In this document: piece by piece, positions 16,959 to 26,635 of the stretch | Layout: each line of letters begins with the position of its first letter | Position numbering within the stretch: position 1 is the first letter of the stretch | Source: Mycolicibacterium neoaurum ATCC 25795 | GTDB lineage: Bacteria; Actinomycetota; Actinomycetes; Mycobacteriales; Mycobacteriaceae | Direction: 5' to 3' | DNA length: 64,000 bases | NCBI RefSeq assembly: GCF_000691525.1 | Contig: NZ_JMDW01000002.1 | Location: 62,001 to 126,000, forward strand | Program-made: the position numbers and the translations under genes | Notes under the pieces: generated by a model | Database searches by the model: none | What the model saw: the letters and a program-made list of their open reading frames with translations, nothing else | Told to the model about the DNA's origin: nothing

Positions 16959-17222
16959 CTACCGCGTCGACGAACCGAACGGCAGCAGAGCCACCTCGCG
17001 GGCATTCTTGACGGCAACAGCGACGTCGCGCTGATGCTGCACGCAGTTGCCGGTCACCCGGCGGGCACGGATCTTGCCGCGCTCGCTGATGTAGGTGCGC
17101 AGCAGCGCGGTGTCCTTGTAATCGATGTTCTGGTTCTTGCCCTTCTTGGAGCAGAACACGCACTTGCGGGTCTTGACCGGCTTCTCGGGTGCCGGCCGCC
17201 GCTTGTTGCTGGACTTGGCCAT
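16959..17222 (-). CDS. rpsR: 30S ribosomal protein S18, zinc-binding (C+) form
   Basis: 87 residues. S18 pairs with S6 on the platform of the 30S subunit. The body motif [18 protein letters not shown] and the C-terminal basic stretch match the family. Cys21 and Cys24 (CVFC), with Cys60 and His63 (NCVQH), form a zinc site, so this is the C+ version. Mycobacteria usually keep a second, zinc-free S18 gene in a Zur-controlled operon elsewhere for zinc starvation (known for the group, not visible here). It lies 35 bases after ssb and 14 bases before the rplI start. Confidence 0.97.
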   Translation of the reverse strand: MAKSSNKRRPAPEKPVKTRKCVFCSKKGKNQNIDYKDTALLRTYISERGKIRARRVTGNCVQHQRDVAVAVKNAREVALLPFGSSTR

Positions 17223-17257
17223 GGATCTATCTCTTTCTCAAATGATGTAAATCGTTG

Positions 17258-17770
17258 TCAGAAGGGCGGTTCGTCGTCGGCGCCGCTGTAGGAACCGGCC
17301 GCGGGCGCACTGCCCCACGGGTCGTCCTTGGGCTGCTGATCGGAACCGCCGCCGCGTGGCGCACCACCGCTGTTTCCGCCGCCGAATCCACCGCCGCCAC
17401 CACCACGGCTGGCCTTGTTGACCTTGGCCGTGGCGTAGCGCAGCGAGGGACCGATCTCGTCGACCTCGAGCTCGACGACGGTGCGCTTCTCACCCTCACG
17501 GGTTTCGAAGGACCGCTGCTTGAGCCGACCCGACACGATGACCCGCGATCCGCGGGTGAGGCTCTCGGCCACGTTCTCGGCAGCCTCGCGCCAGATGTTG
17601 CAGCGAAGGAACAGCGCTTCGCCGTCCTTCCACTCATTGGTCTGGCGGTCGAACGTCCGCGGCGTGGAAGCCACGGTGAAGTTCGCGACGGCGGCACCGG
17701 ACGGCGTGAAACGCAGTTCCGGATCGGCAGTCAGGTTTCCGATAACAGTGATGACAGTGTCACCAGCCAC
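17258..17770 (-). CDS. ssb: Single-stranded DNA-binding protein
   Basis: 170 residues from GTG 17770, with GGAGGACCTC upstream. The OB fold spans about 1-115 ([40 protein letters not shown]). A glycine-rich flexible linker follows, and the protein ends in the acidic tip ADDEPPF that recruits partner proteins. Gene position between rpsF and rpsR is the universal arrangement. SSB coats single-stranded DNA at forks and repair sites as a tetramer. Confidence 0.97.
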   Translation of the reverse strand: MAGDTVITVIGNLTADPELRFTPSGAAVANFTVASTPRTFDRQTNEWKDGEALFLRCNIWREAAENVAESLTRGSRVIVSGRLKQRSFETREGEKRTVVELEVDEIGPSLRYATAKVNKASRGGGGGGFGGGNSGGAPRGGGSDQQPKDDPWGSAPAAGSYSGADDEPPF

Positions 17771-17870
17771 GAGGTCCTCCTGGGCGTCTAGTCAAAGCGG
17801 AGTATGTGTACGAGAGCAGTCGGAGGCGAGCCTACGGAACTGCACCGACGTGCACACGGTGTCGCACGGA

Positions 17871-18161
17871 CTAGTGCTTGTCGGTCCGCATCACCTTGGT
17901 GCGCAGCACGGACTCGTTCAGGTTGAGCTGGCGGTCCAGCTCGGAAACGGTCGCGGGCTCGGCCTTGACATCGACCACCGCATAAATGCCCTCGGCATGC
18001 TTGGCGATCTCGTAGGCCAGCCGGCGGCGGCCCCAGATATCAACCTTGTCGACGCTGCCGCCGTCCTTGCGGATGACGTTCAGGAACGTCTCCAGCGAGG
18101 GAGCTACGGTGCGCTCGTCGAGAGTGGGGTCGAGGATGACCATGATTTCGTATGGACGCAT
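17871..18161 (-). CDS. rpsF: 30S ribosomal protein S6
   Basis: 96 residues beginning [19 protein letters not shown]. Conserved later segments are [20 protein letters not shown] and [13 protein letters not shown]. The start has GGAGGTGATGGG close upstream; an upstream in-frame extension is leader sequence without family similarity. First gene of the S6-SSB-S18-L9 operon. In many bacteria the S6:S18 pair binds the operon leader and represses it; a hairpin in this leader could serve that role. Confidence 0.97.
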   Translation of the reverse strand: MRPYEIMVILDPTLDERTVAPSLETFLNVIRKDGGSVDKVDIWGRRRLAYEIAKHAEGIYAVVDVKAEPATVSELDRQLNLNESVLRTKVMRTDKH

Positions 18162-18193
18162 AAGGAACCCATCACCTCCTATGGTCGTTGCGG

Positions 18194-18210
18194 CCACGGC
18201 GTGTCCGTGG
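18194..18210 (-). promoter_or_regulatory. Leader hairpin upstream of rpsF
   Basis: Perfect six-base stem CCACGG / CCGTGG with a five-base loop, 33 bases before the rpsF start, followed on the transcript by CCGCAACGACC. Position and CCG-rich flanks suggest an S6:S18 autoregulatory site, but the match to that motif is not proven. Confidence 0.35.
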
Positions 18211-18306
18211 CAGGAGGGTCGCCTGCGTCGGCAACCGCTCCAAGGTACAGGAACGGGCCGTGATCTGCGAAATCGCGAGCCAGTCACGCGTCGGCGCCAT
18301 GCAGAG

Positions 18307-18367
18307 GTTGACTCTGCGGTGAGGGCGGGGGTTACTCGACCTTTGTCGCCGTGGGCGCAGAGTCAAC
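18307..18367. repeat. Inverted repeat at the GT87 3' end
   Basis: GTTGACTCTGCG (18307-18318) and its exact complement CGCAGAGTCAAC (18356-18367) flank the stop codon of the glycosyltransferase gene. A smaller overlapping hairpin GCAGAG / CTCTGC starts at 18301. The 14-mer GCAGAGTCAACGGG of the right arm recurs at 46975, suggesting a dispersed element or a shared terminator type. Confidence 0.55.
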
Positions 18368-20005
18368 GGGCGCCGTGGGCGCAGAGGCGACCGCGGGTCG
18401 CAGCCACGACGGCAGCCAGCGCGGCGGATCGTCGGGCGCCCGGTCGAACACGCCGCCGGATGGATCGTCGACACCGTGACGACGCACGAGATCGGATTCC
18501 GGGCGGCGGATCTGACGCACCACCAGAACCACCAGTGCCACCACCGCGATATCGCGCAGCAGCACCGTGGTGGTGAACCACTGCTCGGGCAGGCCGCGGT
18601 TCTGCTCGCCGTAGAGATAGAGCATCCGCGGCACCCAGACCAGCGCGTCGATGGTCATCCATGCCAACAGGATTCGTCGATGCGGCAGGGCCAATACCGC
18701 CAGCGGCACCAGCCATAGCGAGAACTGCGGACTCCAGACCTTGTTGGTCAACAGGAAGGCCGCCACCACCAGGAAGGCCAGCTGGGCGAACCGTGGGCGG
18801 CGGGCCGCGGTGAGCGCCAGGTAGGCAATGGCGGCGCAGCACAACAGGAACAGCACTGCCGAGACGGTGTTGGTGACCGTCGGGGGCTCCCAGAACCCGA
18901 GGCCCGGGTCGAAGCCCTGCCAGCCGGTGAACGACTTCACCACGTTGTAGATGGAGTCCATATCGTCACCGCGGCGCGAGTTGAGCCGGAAGAACTCCGA
19001 CCATCCTCGCGGAAAGAGCAGCAGCACAGGCAGATTGACCAGAGCCCAGGTCAGCGCCGCGGCGCCTGCGGTCTTGGCGAACTCGCGCATCCGCCCGGTC
19101 CGCAGGCACAGCACCAGCAGCGGGCCGAGCAGCAACGCCGGATACAGCTTCAGCGCCACACCGGTACCGATCAGGACGCCGGCCAACAGCGGTTTCCGCC
19201 GTGCCCACGCCAGCATCGCGGCCGTCGCGCACGCCACCGCGAGGGCGTCGAAGTTGGTGAAGATCTGGAAGATCAACAGCGGAGAGGCGGCCACCAGCGC
19301 CGCATCCCAGATACGGCGCCCGGCCAACATCGCGGTCGCCCACACCGTCAACAGCCAGGCCAGTGCCAGCCCGAAGGCCGAAATGTTGAAGAACATCACC
19401 ACTTCGGCCACCAGTGGTACCGAGACGACCGTCGTCAACGCCGAATAGGTCTTGGCCAGTGTCATCGACAGGTACTGATAGATCCCGGTGAGCACCGGAT
19501 ACTCCATGTACCGGACGGGCTCACTGCCGTCGTAGACGACGTGCGGCTTACCGTCGCCGTCCTTTTCTATCCAGCTCGACTTGTAGGGAAACTTGCCCTG
19601 GTTCAACAGTTCTGCGGTGTAAAGCGGGACGGTGTCGGAGTAGCACAGCTCGTAGTAGGCGCGCTGGTTCTCCCAGTTGGCGACCCGCTGCGCGGCGGTC
19701 CCGGTATCGGTGGACTGCAGGCAGGCGGCCTTGGTCGAATAACCGAGCGCCAGAAACACCAGGGCGATCAGCAGCATCACGCGCAGCGGGGTGAGGAACC
19801 GGGTCCGCCCGATCAGCGCGTGCCTGCCGACCGGGCCGCCGACGGGACCGACCAGCGCACCGGCGAGGACGTCGTTGCGGCTGGGCAGGTCGCGGTTGTC
19901 GGCGCTGCGCAGGTCTTCTGCCAGCGGTGCTGGCGATACAGTCCCGGCCAGCGGTGCCGGCGATACCGTCCCCTCCGGCTCCGGCGTCACGTCCCCAGCC
20001 GTCAC
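18332..20005 (-). CDS. GT-C fold glycosyltransferase, GT87-like (Rv0051 homologue)
   Basis: 557-residue polytopic membrane protein with about 11-13 helices. After an N-terminal cytoplasmic region comes the first helix ([20 protein letters not shown]), then an extracellular loop with [17 protein letters not shown], typical of GT87 mannosyltransferase-like proteins that use polyprenyl-phosphate sugars. [16 protein letters not shown] and [16 protein letters not shown] are family signatures. The GTG start overlaps the ponA1 stop by four bases, so the protein is made with PBP1 and probably works on cell-wall glycans (inference). Residues 12-29 are an exact duplication of a nonapeptide. The sugar acceptor is unknown. 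Confidence 0.85.
   Translation of the reverse strand: MTAGDVTPEPEGTVSPAPLAGTVSPAPLAEDLRSADNRDLPSRNDVLAGALVGPVGGPVGRHALIGRTRFLTPLRVMLLIALVFLALGYSTKAACLQSTDTGTAAQRVANWENQRAYYELCYSDTVPLYTAELLNQGKFPYKSSWIEKDGDGKPHVVYDGSEPVRYMEYPVLTGIYQYLSMTLAKTYSALTTVVSVPLVAEVVMFFNISAFGLALAWLLTVWATAMLAGRRIWDAALVAASPLLIFQIFTNFDALAVACATAAMLAWARRKPLLAGVLIGTGVALKLYPALLLGPLLVLCLRTGRMREFAKTAGAAALTWALVNLPVLLLFPRGWSEFFRLNSRRGDDMDSIYNVVKSFTGWQGFDPGLGFWEPPTVTNTVSAVLFLLCCAAIAYLALTAARRPRFAQLAFLVVAAFLLTNKVWSPQFSLWLVPLAVLALPHRRILLAWMTIDALVWVPRMLYLYGEQNRGLPEQWFTTTVLLRDIAVVALVVLVVRQIRRPESDLVRRHGVDDPSGGVFDRAPDDPPRWLPSWLRPAVASAPTAPVDSAPTATKVE
19919..19972 (-). repeat. 27-base tandem duplication in the GT87 gene
   Basis: Two adjacent 27-base units encode GTVSPAPLA twice (residues 12-20 and 21-29). 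The units differ by only a few silent bases, so the duplication is probably recent. It lies in the disordered N-terminal tail and should not disturb the fold. Confidence 0.75.
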
Positions 20006-22497
20006 GGGGGCGGAGCGCCCGGCGGTCCCGGGGGCAGTGGCTGACCGGGCGGCGGCGCGGGAGCGTTGGGATCACCGGGCGGCGGCGGGCCGATCGGCAC
20101 GGTGGTCGGCGGTCCCCACGGGATCGTCAGACCGGGTGCGATCTCCAGCGTCGGCTGAATCACCGTCTCCGATGGCACCGGCGGGACCGGGGTGTCCGGG
20201 GGTGGCGGCGGGGCCGGCGCGGCCACGGGCGGTCCGGCATATCCGCCGATCTCGGTGGGCTTCGGGAAGGTCTCGTTGTCGGTGCCCTCCAGCGCACCGT
20301 CCATGGTCGCCTTCCAGATATCGGACGGCAGACCCGATCCGTAAACCGGCCCACCCCACTGGTTCACGAGCGGTTTGTCGCCGCCGGTGGTGCCGACCCA
20401 GACGGCGGTGGACAGCGACGGGGTGTAACCGACCATCCAGGCGTCCCGGTTGGCACCGGTGTCACCGAGCTGGTTGGTCCCGGTCTTGGCCGCCGACGCG
20501 CGGCCACCGGCGAGGTTGTGGCCGTTGGAATAAGCGGCGATCGGCTGCATGGCGGCGGTCACATTGTCGGCGACGTCGGCCGGGATGCGCTGCTCACCGT
20601 CGTCGCCTTGCTGGGACGCATCGAAGAGCACATTGCCCGAGGAGTCCTCGACCTTCTGCACGAAGTGCGGCCGGTGGTAGACCCCGGAGGCGGCCAGCGT
20701 GGCGTATGCCGAGGCCATGTCGATGACGCGGCTCTGGTACTGACCCAGGACGACACCGTTGTTGGGCGGTCCGCCCTGGCCATCCTCGCTCAGGGTGTGG
20801 TCGACACCGGGGAAGCTCTCGGCGATACCGGCCTGGTGGGCGGCATCGGCCACATCCTGCGGACCGTTCTGCAACTTGAGCATCAGACGGTAGTAGCTGG
20901 TGTTCAGCGAGCGCTTGAGTGCCTCGGCGATATTGCAGTTACCGCAACCGCCACCCTCGACGTTGGTGATCTTGATGCCGTTGAGCTCCAGCGGTGAGCT
21001 GTCGATGTTGTAGCCCAATCCGATGCCCTGCTCCAGCGCGGCCACCAGGGCGAATACCTTGAAGGACGAGCCGGTGGGCAGACCGGCCTGGGCGAAGTCG
21101 AAGCCGTTGGCGTCCGAACCGCCGTAGTAGGCCTTCACTCCACCGGTCTTGGGATCGATGGACACCACCGCCGACCGCATGTCCGGGTCCTGGCCGTCGA
21201 GTGTCTTGGCGACCGCCTCCTCGGCGGCCTTCTGTGCCTGCGGGTCGATCGTGGTGGTGATCTTCAGACCCTCGGTGTTGAGGGTCTGCTCGTTGATATC
21301 GAACAGGTCGAGCAGTTCCTTGGTGACCTGCCGCTCGATAAGACCATTGGGGCCGGTGGTCTGGTTGGCCTGGCTGGCGAAATCCGGTGGCACCGTAGCT
21401 GGGAAGACCTGGGCATTGCGATCGGCCTGCGACAGCGCGCCGATCTCGACCATGCCGTCGAGCACCCAGTTCCAGCGGGCGGCGGCACCCTCGGGATCCA
21501 CGGCCGGATCCAGCGTCGAAGGCCGCTGGATCAGCGCCGCTAGCAGCGCACCCTCGGCGACGTTGAGCTGTTCGACGGGCTTGCCGAAATAGGCCTGAGC
21601 GGCCGCCGAGACGCCGTAGGCACCACGCCCGAAATAAATGATGTTGAGGTAGGACTCGAGCACCTGATCCTTGGACCACTCGCCCGCCATCTTGGTGGAG
21701 ATGACGAGCTCCTTGGCCTTGCGAACCAGGCCGCCGACACCCGAGCGCTCGTCACCGACCAGCGCGTTCTTGACGTACTGCTGGGTGATCGTCGAACCAC
21801 CCTGCAGACCACCGCCACCGCCGAACAGGTTGTTCAGGAAGGCACGCGCGAACCCGGTGAACGAGAAGCCCGGGTTGGAGTAGAAGTCGCGATCCTCGGC
21901 TGCCATCACCGCGTCACGAACGTGGACCGGGATCTGGTCGATCTTCACGTCCACCCGGTTGCCTTCCGGTGGAACGATCTTGGCGATCTCGCTGCCGTCG
22001 CTGGCCAGGATGGTCGACACCTGCGCTGTCCGGATATCGCCGGGCTTGGGGACCTCGACGATCATGTAGGCCATCCCGAAGGTCACCGCAGGAAGAACCA
22101 GGAAGACCACCAGCGCGGCATAGACCGCCCGGCGCACCCATTTCCACTCGAATCGGCGAGACCCGGGGCGACGGCGCCCGGACGGCCCACCTGGGCCGCC
22201 GGGCCCGCCCGTACCGACCGGAGGGGGTGGTTTACGCGGCGGGGCGCCGTCGAGTGCGGCCTTGACCACATCGATCGGATCCCGCAGATGCGGTGCCACG
22301 TCCGCGCGCACCGGGGGGATCAGCGCGGTTTTGCGGTCATCGGGGATGCCGCCGCCGGCGCGCGGGCGGGCGTGCTGGGGTTCGGGCGGCTGACGGCGCG
22401 CGTCGGGCGGAGTCGGATTCGGGGGTCGCCCGGCACCGACGGGCCGCCCAGAATCGGCACCCCCCGTCGGATTGCTGTGGCGCCCTTCGCTATTCAC
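20002..22497 (-). CDS. ponA1: Bifunctional class A penicillin-binding protein PonA1
   Basis: 831 residues from GTG 22497. A Pro-rich cytoplasmic tail (1-120), one membrane helix (about 123-147), a GT51 glycosyltransferase domain with catalytic Glu201 (AAEDRDFYSNPGFS), and a transpeptidase domain with Ser477 (SSFK), SLN at 530-532 and KTG at 671-673. The C-terminus is a Pro-rich extracellular tail. The enzyme polymerises and cross-links peptidoglycan; in mycobacteria PonA1 supports polar growth, and its tail interacts with the hydrolase RipA (known for the family). The start overlaps the stop of the DUF5318 gene by eight bases, and the stop overlaps the GT87 start, giving a tight three-gene unit. 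Confidence 0.96.
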   Translation of the reverse strand: MNSEGRHSNPTGGADSGRPVGAGRPPNPTPPDARRQPPEPQHARPRAGGGIPDDRKTALIPPVRADVAPHLRDPIDVVKAALDGAPPRKPPPPVGTGGPGGPGGPSGRRRPGSRRFEWKWVRRAVYAALVVFLVLPAVTFGMAYMIVEVPKPGDIRTAQVSTILASDGSEIAKIVPPEGNRVDVKIDQIPVHVRDAVMAAEDRDFYSNPGFSFTGFARAFLNNLFGGGGGLQGGSTITQQYVKNALVGDERSGVGGLVRKAKELVISTKMAGEWSKDQVLESYLNIIYFGRGAYGVSAAAQAYFGKPVEQLNVAEGALLAALIQRPSTLDPAVDPEGAAARWNWVLDGMVEIGALSQADRNAQVFPATVPPDFASQANQTTGPNGLIERQVTKELLDLFDINEQTLNTEGLKITTTIDPQAQKAAEEAVAKTLDGQDPDMRSAVVSIDPKTGGVKAYYGGSDANGFDFAQAGLPTGSSFKVFALVAALEQGIGLGYNIDSSPLELNGIKITNVEGGGCGNCNIAEALKRSLNTSYYRLMLKLQNGPQDVADAAHQAGIAESFPGVDHTLSEDGQGGPPNNGVVLGQYQSRVIDMASAYATLAASGVYHRPHFVQKVEDSSGNVLFDASQQGDDGEQRIPADVADNVTAAMQPIAAYSNGHNLAGGRASAAKTGTNQLGDTGANRDAWMVGYTPSLSTAVWVGTTGGDKPLVNQWGGPVYGSGLPSDIWKATMDGALEGTDNETFPKPTEIGGYAGPPVAAPAPPPPPDTPVPPVPSETVIQPTLEIAPGLTIPWGPPTTVPIGPPPPGDPNAPAPPPGQPLPPGPPGAPPP

Positions 22498-22930
22498 TGG
22501 CCGTACGCGCGCCGGAGCGCGCCGTCCGAGTGCCCTTCGGCCGCTGCGTCCCGTCCTTGGGCCGCGGCGAACCGAGCACGTATGACTTCACCAGATGATT
22601 CCAACTGCAAGTGCGGCAAACCTCCACCACGTGAACCGCGAACTCGTCGTAGCGTGTCGCGAGCAGGACCAATTCCTCGGCGGTGCGTGCCGAACCCGAT
22701 ACCGCACCAAGGTGCTCACCGAACACCCATGAGACCAGCGTCAGCTGTTCCTTCCGGCAGATCGGGCACGTCACCGAGCTTTGCTTGCCGTGGTACTTGG
22801 CGGCCCGCAGAAGATAGGGGTTGGCGTCGCACACCTCGGTGACACCGGTACGCCCGGAGTACACCTCGGCCAGCAGGGATCGACGCCGGAGGGCGTAATC
22901 CACCACCTGTCGCTGCAATCGCACGATCAC
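22490..22930 (-). CDS. DUF5318 zinc-ribbon protein (Rv0049 homologue)
   Basis: 146 residues. Two CxxC pairs (CPICRKEQ and CRTCSWNH) form a zinc-ribbon-like site. The N-terminus RLQRQVVDYALRRRSLLAEV and the segment YSGRTGVTEVCDANPYLLRA are characteristic of this actinobacterial family. The C-terminal tail is Arg/Lys-rich and may bind nucleic acid. The gene always precedes ponA1 in mycobacteria, and here it overlaps it by eight bases, which suggests co-regulation with cell-wall synthesis, but no function is known. It is divergent from the DUF1707 genes. Confidence 0.85.
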   Translation of the reverse strand: MIVRLQRQVVDYALRRRSLLAEVYSGRTGVTEVCDANPYLLRAAKYHGKQSSVTCPICRKEQLTLVSWVFGEHLGAVSGSARTAEELVLLATRYDEFAVHVVEVCRTCSWNHLVKSYVLGSPRPKDGTQRPKGTRTARSGARTASE

Positions 22931-23005
22931 CAGAGTACGTCGGCCCCCCAGCTACCGAGGCGTGACGGCAGCGCAACGGCGCCCGAACTTCTACTATCTC
23001 CTGTC

Positions 23006-23893
23006 GTGGCGGCACGATTCACAGGGCGAACACGCGCGAAGGACAGCGACCGCGATGCCACTTGCGCGCTGCTCGACGCAGCACACAGCGAAGGCCAGCT
23101 CTCCATGGTCGAGCACCAGGAGCGCATCGCAGCCGCCATGGCCGCCACCACGCTCGGCGACCTGGACGATCTGACCGCCGACCTGCAACACAACGCCGGG
23201 CCCCGCGCCGAGCAGGAACGCCGGCGACCGCACCGGACCAGGAACCTTGTCATCGCCGGCGCTGCCGCCGTCGTCGGACTGGGGGTCCTCGGCACGCTGG
23301 TGTTCTCCGGTTCCCGCGACGACGCCCCGCCCGAGGACCATCCTCTGGCCGCCACCCCCGAGGTGCTGATCCCGCCGCCGGTGACCACCGGTGCCGTGCC
23401 TGCCGTCGACGAGCCGCCCCCGCTGGTGCTGAACCTGCCGCGGTATATGAACACCGTTGAGGGCATGACCGGACTGCTGGAGGAGATCCGCACACGGTTC
23501 GGTAGCACCATGGGCTACGAGTTGGCCTTCAATCCGGGTCGGGCGTATCTGGCGGTTCCCGACCCCACCGGCGAGAAGCGGCTGCTCTACACATTTCAGG
23601 GCGGCTGGGGCGAACCGTCGAGCAGAGCGCGTTCCGATGGCGACGACCTGACCGATCTGGCGGCCTTCGACGTCCCCGCGGCGGTCGCCGCGTGGAACGC
23701 CGCCCCGGCGACGCTGGGCATCGCTCCCACCGATGTGATGGACACCTACCTCGACGTGGACCACGTCAGCGGTCCCGACGGTGGCCCCGGCGGGCTCGAG
23801 CTGCTGGTCCGGGTGTCCACCGACGGCGGCACCAACGGCTATATCTACCTCGACCCGGCCGGCACGGTGCTCCGTATCGAAAAGCCCAGCTGA
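23006..23893 (+). CDS. DUF1707 membrane protein, first of a tandem pair
   Basis: 295 residues from GTG 23006. The N-terminal DUF1707 domain (RAKDSDRDATCALLDAAHSE, GQLSMVEHQERIAAAMAATT) is a short cytoplasmic SHOCT-like helical module. One membrane helix follows (NLVIAGAAAVVGLGVLGTLV), then an acidic Pro-rich linker and an extracytoplasmic domain of about 170 residues ending NGYIYLDPAGTVLRIEKPS. The GTG was chosen because the domain begins right after it, as in its neighbour. The next gene is a paralogue with the same layout only 16 bases downstream. The role is unknown; Rv0048c of M. tuberculosis, in the same genomic place, may correspond. Confidence 0.82.
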   Translation: MAARFTGRTRAKDSDRDATCALLDAAHSEGQLSMVEHQERIAAAMAATTLGDLDDLTADLQHNAGPRAEQERRRPHRTRNLVIAGAAAVVGLGVLGTLVFSGSRDDAPPEDHPLAATPEVLIPPPVTTGAVPAVDEPPPLVLNLPRYMNTVEGMTGLLEEIRTRFGSTMGYELAFNPGRAYLAVPDPTGEKRLLYTFQGGWGEPSSRARSDGDDLTDLAAFDVPAAVAAWNAAPATLGIAPTDVMDTYLDVDHVSGPDGGPGGLELLVRVSTDGGTNGYIYLDPAGTVLRIEKPS

Positions 23894-23909
23894 GTCCTAC
23901 GATCCTCTC

Positions 23910-24779
23910 GTGGCAACACGACAGACTGCGGGAACCCGGGCCAGGGACTCCGACCGTGACGACACCTGCAAGGTGCTCGACACTGCGATGGCCGAGGGAC
24001 AGCTGTCCATGGAGGAACACCGTCAGCGGGTGGCCACCGCCACCACCGCCGCGACCCTCGGCGAGCTGCAATCGCTGGTGAGCGATCTGCAGACCGGTAG
24101 CTCACCGGTGAAACTGCCCGACCTGAAACCCGAACGAACCGCTCGGGCGATGGGTGCAGGAGCGGGCTGGGGTATCCGCGCCGCGGCCGCGGCGGTGTTG
24201 GTGATCTTCGGCATCGCGGTGGGCTGGGGGCTGTACGGGAACACCTCGTCACCGTTCAGTTTCCAGACCGACCCCGGCGCGAAGTCCGACGGCATCCCGG
24301 CGACAGTGCTCACCGCGCCGCGCCAGCTGCAGTCGCTCGGTGGGCTGAACGGCCTGTTCGAACAGATGCGTCAGAAGTTCGGCGACACCAAGGGCTACGA
24401 CCTGACGATCTTCGACGACTACGCGTCGCTGGAACGCCCCGATCCCAACGAACCACGCAGGGTGCTCAGCTACAGCTACCGCGGCGGGTGGGATGACCCG
24501 TCCGAGACCAGCACCGGCAGCGACGCGCGGGTGGTGGACCTGGCGGCATTCGACGTACCGAAGTTCGTCGGCCTCATCCGCGGCGCCCCGCAGACCCTCG
24601 GCATCGATCCGGCCGAGGTGAAGTCCCTCCATGTCAGCATCGGTCCCAACACCGATATGACGGCGCCGCCGGAGAGCATCGAAATCAGCATTTACGTCAC
24701 ACCGAACTTCGGTAACAGCGGGTATATCGAGTTCAACGGCGATGCCACCGTCAAGCGCATCAACTACCCGAGCTCCTAG
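23910..24779 (+). CDS. DUF1707 membrane protein, second of a tandem pair
   Basis: 289 residues from GTG 23910 (encoding VATRQTAGTRARDSDRDD). The same architecture as the preceding gene: DUF1707 domain (CKVLDTAMAEGQLSMEEHRQ), one membrane helix (AAAAVLVIFGIAVGWGLYG), and an extracytoplasmic domain with parallel motifs (GYDLTIFDDYASLERPDP, SYRGGWDDPSE, VVDLAAFDVPKFVGLI, GYIEFNGDATVKRINYP). Both outer domains share the GGW and LAAFDVP segments, so the pair arose by duplication. It is probably co-transcribed with the first gene and precedes padR-ino1. No function is known. Confidence 0.82.
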   Translation: MATRQTAGTRARDSDRDDTCKVLDTAMAEGQLSMEEHRQRVATATTAATLGELQSLVSDLQTGSSPVKLPDLKPERTARAMGAGAGWGIRAAAAAVLVIFGIAVGWGLYGNTSSPFSFQTDPGAKSDGIPATVLTAPRQLQSLGGLNGLFEQMRQKFGDTKGYDLTIFDDYASLERPDPNEPRRVLSYSYRGGWDDPSETSTGSDARVVDLAAFDVPKFVGLIRGAPQTLGIDPAEVKSLHVSIGPNTDMTAPPESIEISIYVTPNFGNSGYIEFNGDATVKRINYPSS

Positions 24780-24935
24780 GGCTCGCGGCGCCGGGTAATT
24801 CACCCGCAAGACACCCAGCCGATCCCCGGTGATCGCGTCGTCGTGATGTCCCAGTGGCGTTGGTTATATCGGCGCGATACACTTCGCCGAGGTGTCGATC
24901 CGTCGTAGCGGTCGGCCGTCTGGGGAGGTGATTCG

Positions 24936-25484
24936 ATGCTGGAGCTCGCCGTTCTGGGCCTCCTGCTGGAGTCGCCGATGCACGGGTACGAACTTCGCAA
25001 GCGCCTGACGGGTCTGTTGGGCGCGTTCCGGGCGTTCTCCTACGGGTCGCTGTATCCGGCACTTCGGCGCATGCAGGCCGATGGCCTCATCGTCGAGGAC
25101 GCGGCACCCGACGGCACCCCGAAGATGCGGCGAGCTCGCCGCGTTTACCAGCTGACCGATGCGGGAAAGAAGCGCTTCACCGAATTGGTCGCCGACACCG
25201 GACCGCAGAACTACACCGACGACGGGTTCGGCGTCCACCTGGCGTTCTTCAACCGGACTCCGGCCGAAGCACGCATGCGCATCCTGGAGGGCCGGCGGCG
25301 ACAGGTCGAAGAACGCCGCGAAGGTCTCCGCGAGGCGATCGCACGGGCCAGCACCTCACTGGACCGCTACACCAAGCAGCTTCACCAGCTGGGCCTGGAG
25401 TCCAGTGAACGCGAAGTGAAATGGCTCAACGAGTTGATCGCGGCCGAACGCGTCGCACAGAGCCCACCCGAACCGCAGCCGTAA
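24936..25484 (+). CDS. PadR-family transcriptional regulator (Rv0047c homologue)
   Basis: 182 residues. The N-terminal winged helix is typical PadR ([52 protein letters not shown]). The C-terminal part is a long helical dimerisation region ([33 protein letters not shown]). The start has GGGGAGGTG six bases upstream. It lies 37 bases before ino1 on the same strand, as in other mycobacteria, so it likely belongs to the same transcript and may control inositol synthesis; that link is from position only. Confidence 0.9.
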   Translation: MLELAVLGLLLESPMHGYELRKRLTGLLGAFRAFSYGSLYPALRRMQADGLIVEDAAPDGTPKMRRARRVYQLTDAGKKRFTELVADTGPQNYTDDGFGVHLAFFNRTPAEARMRILEGRRRQVEERREGLREAIARASTSLDRYTKQLHQLGLESSEREVKWLNELIAAERVAQSPPEPQP

Positions 25485-25521
25485 CCAGCACCGGAATTTC
25501 AGCAGGAGAAGGAGAACACCC

Positions 25522-26619
25522 ATGTCCGAGACCACCGCGCCCAACGAGGTCAGGGTCGCGATTGTCGGAGTCGGCAACTGCGCATCCTCTCTGGTCCAGG
25601 GTGTGCAGTACTACCGCGACGCCGATGAGAACGCTTCCGTACCAGGCCTGATGCACGTCAAGTTCGGCCCGTACCATGTGCGCGACGTGAAGTTCGTCGC
25701 CGCATTCGACGTCGATGCCAAGAAGGTGGGCTTCGATCTGTCAGAGGCGATCTCGGCGTCGGAGAACAACACCATCAAGATCGCTGACGTTCCGCCGACC
25801 GACATCATCGTCCAGCGCGGCCCGACCCTCGACGGCATCGGCAAGTACTACTCCGAGACCATCGAGGTCTCCGATGCCGAGCCCGTCGACGTCGTCAAGG
25901 TGCTCAAGGACAACAAGGTAGACGTCCTGGTCTCCTACCTGCCCGTCGGTTCCGAAGAGGCCGACAAGTTCTACGCCCAGTGCGCCATCGACGCGAAAGT
26001 CGCCTTCGTCAACGCGCTTCCGGTGTTCATCGCCTCGGACCCGGTGTGGGCCAAGAAATTCGAAGACGCCGGTGTGCCGATCGTCGGCGACGACATCAAG
26101 AGCCAGGTCGGTGCCACCATCACCCACCGCGTGATGGCCAAGCTGTTCGAGGATCGCGGTGTCACGCTGGACCGCACCTACCAGCTCAACGTCGGCGGCA
26201 ACATGGACTTCAAGAACATGCTCGAGCGTGAGCGCCTGGAGTCCAAGAAGGTCTCCAAGACCCAGGCCGTCACCAGCAACCTCAACGGCTCGCTGGCGGA
26301 TAAGGTTTACGACAAGAACGTCCACATCGGACCGTCGGATTACGTCGCCTGGCTCGACGACCGCAAGTGGGCCTACGTCCGCCTCGAGGGTCGCGCGTTC
26401 GGTGATGTGCCGCTGAACCTGGAGTACAAGCTCGAGGTCTGGGACTCCCCCAACTCCGCGGGCATCATCATCGACGCCGTGCGCGCGGCCAAGATCGCCA
26501 AGGATCGCGGCCTCGGTGGCCCGATCATGCCCGCCTCGGCCTACCTGATGAAGAGCCCGCCCAAGCAGCTGGCCGACGACGTCGCCCGCGCCCAGCTGGA
26601 AGCCTTCATCGAGGGCTGA
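25522..26619 (+). CDS. ino1: Inositol-3-phosphate synthase
   Basis: 365 residues, the usual mycobacterial length. NAD-binding loop [20 protein letters not shown] at the N-terminus; conserved catalytic regions include [43 protein letters not shown] and [13 protein letters not shown]. It converts glucose 6-phosphate to myo-inositol 1-phosphate, feeding phosphatidylinositol, PIMs, LAM and mycothiol. A strong AGGAGAAGGAG ribosome site precedes the ATG. The gene follows padR and ends at a large stem-loop shared with the convergent lipase gene. Confidence 0.98.
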   Translation: MSETTAPNEVRVAIVGVGNCASSLVQGVQYYRDADENASVPGLMHVKFGPYHVRDVKFVAAFDVDAKKVGFDLSEAISASENNTIKIADVPPTDIIVQRGPTLDGIGKYYSETIEVSDAEPVDVVKVLKDNKVDVLVSYLPVGSEEADKFYAQCAIDAKVAFVNALPVFIASDPVWAKKFEDAGVPIVGDDIKSQVGATITHRVMAKLFEDRGVTLDRTYQLNVGGNMDFKNMLERERLESKKVSKTQAVTSNLNGSLADKVYDKNVHIGPSDYVAWLDDRKWAYVRLEGRAFGDVPLNLEYKLEVWDSPNSAGIIIDAVRAAKIAKDRGLGGPIMPASAYLMKSPPKQLADDVARAQLEAFIEG

Positions 26620-26635
26620 TCCTCCCGCTCTGACA

